Program-made: the position numbers and the translations under genes
Assembly (NCBI RefSeq): GCF_021390245.1
Contig: NZ_JAJUXH010000001.1
Coordinates: 558,001-622,000, forward strand
Reading direction: 5' to 3'
DNA from: Dyadobacter sp. CY323
GTDB lineage: Bacteria; Bacteroidota; Bacteroidia; Cytophagales; Spirosomataceae
DNA length: 64,000 nt
The notes under the pieces: model-generated
The model's input: the letters and a program-made list of their open reading frames with translations, nothing else
What the model was told of the DNA's origin: nothing
The model's database searches: none
Part shown: positions 57,685 to 64,000 of the stretch, in pieces
Position numbering within the stretch: position 1 is the first letter of the stretch
Layout of the letters: each line of letters opens with the position of its first letter

Positions 57685-60600
57685 TTAAAACGCATACCGC
57701 AAACCAATCTGGATCTGATAAGGGCTGCCGTTCAGGCTGGATACACCTGTACCGTTGCTCATGCCGTAGCCGAATTGCTGCTTCGTTTTGTCGAATGATC
57801 TGATCGTGTAAAGGTTTTGCTTGCCGAGGTTGGTTCCTACACCCCAGTCTTTGTTCAGCAAGTTAGCTACGTTGAAGATATCCACAGAAGCTTCCAAACC
57901 GTGAGTTTTGTAGAAATTGAATTTCTTCGCCAATCTCAGGTCAAATACACCATAGAATCCATTGATACCTCCGTTACGCTCAGCCATTTTGCCCATATCT
58001 CTGGTGAGATAATCCTTGATGCTTTGTTCTGCCTCCGGATTGTTAAGGATGGCGTTGATACCGTCGCTGACAACCTTTGGCGTTTCAGGGCTGTTAGGAT
58101 CATAAATGTAGGGAAGGTCGTTTGAAGAAACGAAATCACCGTTCATGTTACCGCTCACGGCCATTGAATAACGCGTTCCGCCGATACCGGAGTAACGCAG
58201 ACCGAGTGTTACACCCCAGATACTTGGCGCAGTTCCGTAGAATACTACTTTGTTGCGGAAGTGGTTGTTCGCATAAGCAATGCGGCTCAAGTCGCGTGGA
58301 TCGTCAGCAACCATCAAATCAAGTGTTGCCGTGTTTGCCACGTTACCATTGTATGAAGTATTGTCTTTCGAGTCGTTCCATGTATAAGAGAATGTGATTT
58401 GTCCGTCTTTGAAATAACGGTAAGTACCGTCGATTACCACTGCATACTGGTTTTTCTTGCCATTGCTATTCAGTTCGAGTACGCGGCCTACGTTCTTGGT
58501 TTTACGGCTTTCCAACCAGTTTGTAGCGCCATTTTTTTCCGTGATTGTACTCGCAGGTACGTACACGCCACGGTTTGCTTCTGCTGCAATGCGGAAGTAA
58601 GGTTCTTCCACCATGTTGCGGTCTACATACATATAGTTGTTACGCGCCCAGGAAGCATAACCGCTCACACCCACACGCAGACGATCGCTGAAAAAGTGGT
58701 TGTAAGAGAAGTTCGTTTTATAAAGAACCGGGATTTTCGCGTCAGCGTTGTTCATGTTGATCGTGACCAGACGCTCGATTTTCGGGTTGTTGAACAGGTC
58801 AGCACCGGGAGCAGTAGACGGGTCGGCACGGTATCCCGGGAAATCAGGACGTGGCACCTGGTCACCCTGGATTTCAACCGCCGCCACTTTCGTTCCGTCG
58901 AACAACATGTTGTTGATCATCGAATAAGGGTTCAACTGTGAACCGAAGACACCCGCGCCAAAACGAACAATGTCCTTGCTTTGCTCATTTACGTCCCAGG
59001 TAAATTGTACGCGTGGCTGCAATTGGGTTGTATTGATCTTGTTATCCGTACGCAGTTTCAATTCGTCGAATACGACCTGGCTAAAATTCGCTTTGTTCAG
59101 GTACTGGGTGTTATCCAGACGCAGACCAGCGATCATTTCGAGGCCACGCGCAAGTTTGGTCTCCATTTGTGCGTAAAGACCTGTTGCCAGAGAATTAACG
59201 ATCGAGCTTGGATCTTCCCGCAAATTGATCTCACGGGCGTAACGGTAAGGCGTCTGGTTGTTGAAGTTGTCAAGACCTGTGAAATAGAAACGTCCATTCA
59301 TTTCGCTACCATAAACCGACTTCATGCGGTTGAACATCACATCAATACCAAATGTGAAGTTGATTTTGCCCGTGTTGTAATAGAGGTTGTTCATCGCCTG
59401 GTAAACCTGTCCTTTAAACCATTCAGGCGAAAAACGCTGACCACCGATCTGAATGGCGGTGATATAGTTGTTTGTGCCGGCTGTTGAGGTGACGTTCTCA
59501 ACGATCGCACGTGGAATGCTGGCCGAAGGAAGCTCCGAGCTTGGGATAACCGCTTCATTCTGATAGAAATGCTGGACCTTAAACTCGTTCGTGATTTTTG
59601 GGCTCACGATCGTGCGAAGTGATGCCATTAGGCTGTTATTGAAACGCTTACGGTCGATGTAAGATTCGTACGCATTGATGGTCGTGTTGTCACCCTCCGA
59701 CAGCTTGTCCATCTCCGTAATAAGGTTGTTGCGGAGCGTCAGAAGGTTCTTCGAATTCAGCTGCCAGTCAATTCTTGCGAAGATCGCGTCAGTACTTTTT
59801 GTTTTAGGAAATGAACCGAATTGCGGGTTGTTGGATACGCCGTATTTCGATCTCGCGATTTCCAGGAAATTGTCCAGCGTCGTTTGCGTCACCTTGTTGG
59901 CTGCTACATCAGCGTCGGATTGCAGGTTTGCGATAAACAATGGACGGGAATCGGCCTGGTGGTCCCACGCCACAAAGAAGTGTGCTTTGTCTTTTTTTAA
60001 TGCGCCACCCAGCGACATACCGTACTGATAAGTGGAGAAGTCTTGCGTTCTTTTGTTCCCACGCAAATCATTAGGGCTTGAAAGCCAATCGGTACGCATG
60101 AAGTTGAATGCGCTACCTGACAATTTGTTCGTACCCGATTTAGTCACAGTACTGATCGTACCGCCACCCGCGCGGCCCATTGTCACATCGTACTCGTTGG
60201 TTACCACTTTGAACTCGCGGATCGCTTCCATTGAAATCGCATAGGCACCTCCGGTTTCACCACCCGCAATCGTGCTCCGGGAGGTCATACCATCGATTGT
60301 ATAGTTGGTAGAAGATCCCAGCTGACCGCCAAGGCTGTTACCGTTGCTCAATGGAGAAAGCTCGATTAGTGAGGTGAAATTCCGTCCGTTTACCGGCAGT
60401 TTGGTAATATCTTTTGCCGTAATTGCAGTGGATGCGCCAAGGCTAACCACGGTATTTTTCAGTGAGTTAGCTTTAATGTCAACTGCATTCAATTCGGTTG
60501 CGCTGGTTTCGAGGGCAAAGTTCAGACGAAGCTGATCGCCCTGATTTAATGCATAACCTGTTTTCTTTTGTTCGCCAAAACCAATGTAGGACACGGTAAT

Positions 60601-60843
60601 GGAGTAAGGTGAACCCAGCGGTAATTGCTTGATGATGTAATCTCCGTTTGCGTCCGTAACCGTTCCAGCCTGAAAGCCGGTCGATTCATTTCTTACGAAA
60701 ACCGTGGCGCCCACAATCGGGCCCTCTTTGGTTTCCGACACCTTTCCGGTGATCGAGGCTTCGTTACCCTGGCCAAAAGTTTGGACAATGGAGTAACAAA
60801 GCATTGTGCACAGCACAAGGCAGCGAGTAATTAATCGCATCAT
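57685..60843 (-). CDS. Oar/OmpA-like TonB-dependent receptor
   Basis: 1052 residues. Signal peptide MMRLITRCLVLCTMLCYSIV, cleavage near FGQ|G. A CarboxypepD_reg-like domain covers about 27-112 (ITGKVSETKEGPIVGATVFV), the plug about 120-235 (ITKLPVNGRNFTSLIELSPL, YTIDGMTSRSTIAGGETGGA, TMGRAGGGTISTVTKSGTNK), and a long barrel ends in YQIQIGLRYAF. The GAYAISMEAIREF motif is typical of Oar-type receptors, which export or import proteins and large ligands. Transcription appears to start near 60967, leaving a structured leader of about 120 nt. Divergent from a LytS/LytTR pair. Confidence 0.94.
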   Translation of the reverse strand: MMRLITRCLVLCTMLCYSIVQTFGQGNEASITGKVSETKEGPIVGATVFVRNESTGFQAGTVTDANGDYIIKQLPLGSPYSITVSYIGFGEQKKTGYALNQGDQLRLNFALETSATELNAVDIKANSLKNTVVSLGASTAITAKDITKLPVNGRNFTSLIELSPLSNGNSLGGQLGSSTNYTIDGMTSRSTIAGGETGGAYAISMEAIREFKVVTNEYDVTMGRAGGGTISTVTKSGTNKLSGSAFNFMRTDWLSSPNDLRGNKRTQDFSTYQYGMSLGGALKKDKAHFFVAWDHQADSRPLFIANLQSDADVAANKVTQTTLDNFLEIARSKYGVSNNPQFGSFPKTKSTDAIFARIDWQLNSKNLLTLRNNLITEMDKLSEGDNTTINAYESYIDRKRFNNSLMASLRTIVSPKITNEFKVQHFYQNEAVIPSSELPSASIPRAIVENVTSTAGTNNYITAIQIGGQRFSPEWFKGQVYQAMNNLYYNTGKINFTFGIDVMFNRMKSVYGSEMNGRFYFTGLDNFNNQTPYRYAREINLREDPSSIVNSLATGLYAQMETKLARGLEMIAGLRLDNTQYLNKANFSQVVFDELKLRTDNKINTTQLQPRVQFTWDVNEQSKDIVRFGAGVFGSQLNPYSMINNMLFDGTKVAAVEIQGDQVPRPDFPGYRADPSTAPGADLFNNPKIERLVTINMNNADAKIPVLYKTNFSYNHFFSDRLRVGVSGYASWARNNYMYVDRNMVEEPYFRIAAEANRGVYVPASTITEKNGATNWLESRKTKNVGRVLELNSNGKKNQYAVVIDGTYRYFKDGQITFSYTWNDSKDNTSYNGNVANTATLDLMVADDPRDLSRIAYANNHFRNKVVFYGTAPSIWGVTLGLRYSGIGGTRYSMAVSGNMNGDFVSSNDLPYIYDPNSPETPKVVSDGINAILNNPEAEQSIKDYLTRDMGKMAERNGGINGFYGVFDLRLAKKFNFYKTHGLEASVDIFNVANLLNKDWGVGTNLGKQNLYTIRSFDKTKQQFGYGMSNGTGVSSLNGSPYQIQIGLRYAF

Positions 60844-60869
60844 TTTCTGTTCGTTTTATTTAATTAATA

Positions 60870-60947
60870 GTGGCTGATTGGCGGGAAGCCACAACAGGCT
60901 TGCACAAACCATGTGGCGGTTTGCTATATACGCATGGAACAAGCCTG
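60870..60947 (-). promoter_or_regulatory. Structured 5' leader of the TonB receptor gene, switch-like RNA candidate
   Basis: In the transcript, CAGGCUUG (60947-60940) pairs with CAAGCCUG (60902-60895); inside it CAAACC (60923-60918) pairs with GGUUUG (60910-60905), leaving loop GCCACAU. That loop is complementary to UGUGGC at 60893-60888 just beyond the outer stem, giving a 6-bp pseudoknot. The same segment (GUGGCU, 60892-60887) can instead pair with AGCCAC (60875-60870), 27 nt before the start codon. Two mutually exclusive pairings of one segment are the hallmark of a switch. No known riboswitch class is recognised. Confidence 0.6.
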
Positions 60948-60973
60948 GATATTGCGACCCGTTTTATCGGCTG

Positions 60974-60981
60974 CAAAAGTA
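60974..60981 (-). promoter_or_regulatory. Bacteroidota -7 promoter element of the TonB receptor gene
   Basis: On the minus strand 60981 to 60974 reads TACTTTTG, matching TAnnTTTG. It predicts a start near 60967, upstream of the structured leader. The -33 TTG is not clear. Confidence 0.45.
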
Positions 60982-61000
60982 GGTCGGCAATGTTACCGGT

Positions 61001-61010
61001 GCGTTAACGC
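61001..61010. promoter_or_regulatory. Palindrome in promoter region, candidate operator
   Basis: GCGTTAACGC is a perfect 10-bp palindrome about 20 bp upstream of the -7 element, over the expected -33 region. It shares the core CGTTAACG with the site at 5981-5990. The remainder of the 301-bp divergent region (61011-61144) shows no feature. Confidence 0.4.
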
Positions 61011-61144
61011 GAGATTATGGTTGGGTTAAGATGAAGGTCCGGACGTCCCGCGCCGATCGATTTCCGCACACCAATTTTTTGATCATGAGGAAAAGGTTAA
61101 AATACCCGGGTTGTTTGCTTTAAAAATCAATGTAATCAAATCAT

Positions 61145-62257
61145 ATGATCAGCACTTCTCCATTACTTAAAACTACTGATACGCTCACCGCATCGCAAAA
61201 GTGGCGGCTCGGGTTTGGGTTCGCCCTCATTTATCTGCCGATGCGCATTTATATGAACCTGCTGCATATCAATCTGGACGAATTCCTGCATAAGCTGCCG
61301 CTGTGGATCATGGAGATTTTTGTCAGCGTATCGTTTTTTACGTTGTGGATACATGTGATCGAGCGGCTGCAACAGTTTGTTTCCGGGTTTTTAGGCGAAC
61401 AGTTTCTGGATCAGTTTAAGTTTTTCAATCAATTTTTTACCCTGGTCATTGCATTTGGGCTGGCTGTCATGTTTAATTCCGGCTTTCGCATACTCTGGCA
61501 TTATATGGAAGCCATTTGGGAAAATCAGCCTTTTGAATTTGCGCCCGTGGTACTGGATGACGCGCGGCTGCACCGGAGACGTGCGAACACCGCCATTACT
61601 GTAATGGCTTTAATGGGCGCCTACTACCTGGCTTCAAACAAACGCGCCAACCAGAAATTACAGCAAGTGCATATTAATGAAGAACGTCTTGAAAAAGAGA
61701 ATATTAAAGCGCATTTCAGTGCATTGAAAAATCAGGTGAGCCCTCATTTCCTGTTTAACAATTTCAGTGTTCTTTCGACGCTGATCGAAACAAATCAGGA
61801 GCTGTCGGTTGAGTTTGTAAACCGGCTTTCGAAAGCGTACCGGTACATTCTTGAACAATCGGATTTTGAGACCATTAAGCTAAAAACAGAGATTGACTTT
61901 CTGGAAACTTACATGTTCCTGCTCAAAACGCGTTTCGAAGACAAGATCCGGCTCGACATCCGTATTTCCGCCAGGGAGATGGAAACCTATTCCATTGTGC
62001 CGCTTTCGTTGCAGCTGCTGATCGAGAATGCGGTGAAGCATAATCAAATGTCAGCCGATAATCCGCTGGTGATCACGATTTCACGCGAAGATGATTTTAT
62101 TGTCGTGAGCAACCCGATCCGCAGCCGCCAGCTGGCCGAGCCCTCCACCCGGCTCGGACTTCAGAATATCGTGGACCGGTACAAACTTTTGGTTAACAAA
62201 CCGGTGTCAATTTCCGCCGGACAAAGTGATTTTATAGTAAAAATACCCCTGATTTAA
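61145..62257 (+). CDS. LytS-type sensor histidine kinase
   Basis: 370 residues. Membrane segments in the first ~165 residues include FGFALIYLPMRIYMNLLHI, IMEIFVSVSFFTLWIHVI and FFTLVIAFGLAVMF. The catalytic part has KNQVSPHFLFNNFSVLSTLI with the phospho-histidine, FVNRLSKAYRYILEQ and LSLQLLIENAVKHNQM. Its last base overlaps the start of the LytTR gene (TAATG), so the pair is translationally coupled. It is divergent from the TonB receptor, which may be its target (inference). Confidence 0.94.
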   Translation: MISTSPLLKTTDTLTASQKWRLGFGFALIYLPMRIYMNLLHINLDEFLHKLPLWIMEIFVSVSFFTLWIHVIERLQQFVSGFLGEQFLDQFKFFNQFFTLVIAFGLAVMFNSGFRILWHYMEAIWENQPFEFAPVVLDDARLHRRRANTAITVMALMGAYYLASNKRANQKLQQVHINEERLEKENIKAHFSALKNQVSPHFLFNNFSVLSTLIETNQELSVEFVNRLSKAYRYILEQSDFETIKLKTEIDFLETYMFLLKTRFEDKIRLDIRISAREMETYSIVPLSLQLLIENAVKHNQMSADNPLVITISREDDFIVVSNPIRSRQLAEPSTRLGLQNIVDRYKLLVNKPVSISAGQSDFIVKIPLI

Positions 62258-63027
62258 TGAATGTATTGATTATTGAGGATGAGGCACTGAGCGCAACCAG
62301 ACTGCAAAATCTGATCAACCGGTATGACCCTGAAATAAATATCCTGGCAAAAATTCCCTCCGTGAGGGAAAGTGTTCAGTGGCTGGGAAACGAGAATCAT
62401 GTAAAACCCGACCTGATTTTCCTCGACCTGCACCTGGAAGACGATCTCGGTTTCCGGATTATAGATGAACTGAAACTGACTATTCCGATCATTTTTACGA
62501 CGGCGTACAGCGAATATACACTTCGTGCATTCAAGGCCAACAGCGTCGATTACCTGCTCAAACCCATCGATCAGAACGAGCTGGTGTCTTCACTGGACAA
62601 GTTTAAAAGCCTGGAAATGAAGAGAAGTTCAGCTCCGGACCTGGCTGCATTTATTTCATCATACCTGACTTCCGCCGGGCAGGATACTTTCAAAGAACGG
62701 TTTCTTGCCACGGCCGGAACGAAAATGTTCAGCATTAAGACGGTAGACATCGCGTATTTTATCATCGAGCAAAAAGCAACGTTTCTCAGAACGTTCGACG
62801 GAAAACATCTGGCAATGGAATATAGTCTGGACAAGGTTTTTCAGCTACTGGACCCGAAGCTGTTTTTTAGGGTCAACAGATCGTTGATAATCTCTTTAAA
62901 CAGTATTCAGGTGATTAATTCCTTGTCCGCCGGACGCTTAAAACTTGAATTGGCACCCTCGACGGCTCAGGATGTATATGTCAGCGCCGACCGGATTGCA
63001 AACTTCAAGCAGTGGCTCGGAAAGTAA
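62257..63027 (+). CDS. LytTR-family response regulator
   Basis: 256 residues. Receiver: IIEDE at 5-9, D57 in DLIFLDLHLEDD and lysine in DYLLKPIDQNEL. LytTR domain: TVDIAYFIIEQKATFLRTFD, FRVNRSLIISLNSIQVINSL and VSADRIANFKQWLGK. It pairs with the kinase encoded immediately upstream (one-base overlap). A possible target is the divergent receptor gene. Confidence 0.94.
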   Translation: MNVLIIEDEALSATRLQNLINRYDPEINILAKIPSVRESVQWLGNENHVKPDLIFLDLHLEDDLGFRIIDELKLTIPIIFTTAYSEYTLRAFKANSVDYLLKPIDQNELVSSLDKFKSLEMKRSSAPDLAAFISSYLTSAGQDTFKERFLATAGTKMFSIKTVDIAYFIIEQKATFLRTFDGKHLAMEYSLDKVFQLLDPKLFFRVNRSLIISLNSIQVINSLSAGRLKLELAPSTAQDVYVSADRIANFKQWLGK

Positions 63028-63169
63028 AATGCATCTTTACGAAATGTGTTCCGCAACAATTTCCAGTCATTCGACATCAAAAATCAGTCATTTAATGCTT
63101 TTTATTTAGTCGGAAAAAGAGTGGGTTTTATTTTAGGTTTCATCATCAACCTAAGTAAATCCTATTCCC

Positions 63170-63514
63170 ATGGAACGACTCGACGAAAGATTAAAGAAGC
63201 AATTGTCCCCGGATCAACTTTCCAGCCTGAACCGTATCCGCGCGTGTGTTCAGAAACTGGTTAGTATGGGCGGAAAGTTTACAGGGAAAGATATTTCGGA
63301 TGAATTGAATTTGTCGGAGTATAACATCAACAAAATTTTAATCAAAGGCACGGGCGAAACCTTGAAAATCCTCATTTCAAAATGCAGAATGGCGCATTAT
63401 GAAAACCAACAGAACACACCTCAAAAAGCTGCCAGCCTGGGCACCTGCCTAAGCTGCAGAAAGAGAGGTTTCGATCTGGCGAGGTTATCCATTAAATCGG
63501 TTAGCCTGCGGTAA
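63170..63514 (+). CDS. Hypothetical protein with AraC-like helix-turn-helix half
   Basis: 114 residues. The middle (GKFTGKDISDELNLSEYNIN, then KILIKGTGETLKILISKCRM) resembles half of an AraC-type HTH, with the DISDELNLS helix-turn-helix core and the long following helix, but the second HTH is replaced by a tail containing TCLSCRKRGF. It may be a DNA-binding protein or a truncated regulator. It follows the LytTR gene by 142 bp on the same strand. Confidence 0.62.
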   Translation: MERLDERLKKQLSPDQLSSLNRIRACVQKLVSMGGKFTGKDISDELNLSEYNINKILIKGTGETLKILISKCRMAHYENQQNTPQKAASLGTCLSCRKRGFDLARLSIKSVSLR

Positions 63515-63543
63515 ATTGCTCATGTAGGGCTGCGGATTGCTCC

Positions 63544-64000
63544 TTAATCTGCCAGCTCGATCCAGGTAGGGGCGTGGTCACTTGTTTTTTCCCAGCCTCG
63601 CACGTACGTGTCCACCCCCGCACTCAATAGTCTTTTATCGATTTCCGGACTCAGCAAAAAGTGATCGATGCGTAAACCGGCATTTCGCCCGTACGCGTTT
63701 CGGAAATAATCCCAGAATGTGTAAATGCGCTCATCCGGGTACAGTTTTCTGATCGCGTCAGTCCAGCCCTGGTCCACCAGTTTGCGATAAGCCTCCCGCA
63801 CTTCCGGCCGGAACAAAGCGTCGTCTTTCCAGCTTTCCGGTTTGTACACATCCATTTCAGTCGGCATTACATTGTAATCACCTGTGAGTATGACGGGGAC
63901 TTTATGGGAAAGCAGCTCTTCCGCATGGGCGGTGAGACGCTCGAACCAGCGTAGTTTGTAATCGAACTTTGGCCCCGGCGAGGGATTTCCATTTGGTAAA
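63544..64000 (-). CDS. xth: Exodeoxyribonuclease III, N-terminus cut by window edge
   Basis: The minus-strand frame is open to the window edge; about 152 C-terminal residues are visible. They begin LPNGNPSPGPKFDYKLRWFE and contain VPVILTGDYNVMPTEMDVY with the catalytic Asp/Asn, YTFWDYFRNAYGRNAGLRID and HFLLSPEI, and the catalytic histidine in KTSDHAPTW. This is the exonuclease III/AP endonuclease family, which repairs abasic sites. The ATG at 63867 is internal, not the real start. Confidence 0.93.
   Translation of the reverse strand, partial: LPNGNPSPGPKFDYKLRWFERLTAHAEELLSHKVPVILTGDYNVMPTEMDVYKPESWKDDALFRPEVREAYRKLVDQGWTDAIRKLYPDERIYTFWDYFRNAYGRNAGLRIDHFLLSPEIDKRLLSAGVDTYVRGWEKTSDHAPTWIELAD

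Noticed and set aside
60870..60947. Cobalamin riboswitch
   Set aside because: The leader is too short and lacks a B12 box; the pairing pattern differs.

Overview
The window looks like chromosomal DNA from a Bacteroidota bacterium, most likely Cytophagales (Spirosomaceae; Dyadobacter-like, by inference). The reasons are two TonB-dependent receptors with an N-terminal carboxypeptidase-regulatory-like domain, a DUF4249 partner, two proteins with type IX secretion (T9SS) C-terminal sorting domains, four LytTR-domain genes with LytS-type kinases, general absence of Shine-Dalgarno sequences, and -7 promoter elements of the Bacteroidota form TAnnTTTG. I found no rRNA, tRNA, CRISPR array, prophage or insertion sequence.

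Layout. 1-5.9 kb: truncated propeller sensor with its NarL-type regulator, a degenerate receiver-only protein, a sugar isomerase-like protein and a stand-alone LytTR protein. 6-13.1 kb: TonB receptor plus DUF4249 lipoprotein, a secreted SASA-type esterase, an acetyltransferase, small and ankyrin proteins. 13.2-15.1 kb: PAS histidine kinase, an unlisted remnant of the clock gene kaiB, and a single-domain response regulator. 15.2-28.6 kb: SDR, EEP phosphatase, a three-gene LytS/LytS/LytTR operon, PQQ dehydrogenase, GH32, ppk1 and a HigB/HigA toxin-antitoxin pair. 28.7-34.1 kb: a small protein, a MacB/FtsX permease and a BlaI/M56 pair with a twin-palindrome operator. 34.2-37.6 kb: an MbnP/MbnH-type presumed copper cluster. 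37.6-44.6 kb: flavin-type oxidase, GT39 and a 1604-residue STAND NTPase with about 23 repeats of 34 residues. 44.7-49.2 kb: ECF sigma operon with an anti-sigma-like protein, a DUF4097-like protein and two tandem outer-membrane paralogues. 49.2-57.5 kb: gingipain-like protease, amidohydrolase, lipoprotein, Tag glycosylase, DUF6364/PIN toxin-antitoxin, Gfo/Idh/MocA oxidoreductase and a nucleotide pyrophosphatase-like enzyme. 57.5-64 kb: a repeat element, a large Oar-like TonB receptor with a strongly structured 5' leader, a divergent LytS/LytTR pair, a small HTH-like protein and a truncated exonuclease III.

The strongest candidates for undescribed biology are the STAND repeat protein (39807-44621, possibly an antiphage sensor), the switch-like RNA leader ahead of the TonB receptor (60870-60947, minus strand), and the decayed kaiB lying between a Kai-type kinase and a response regulator (13187-15071). 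All functions are inferred by reading the sequence; no database search was run.
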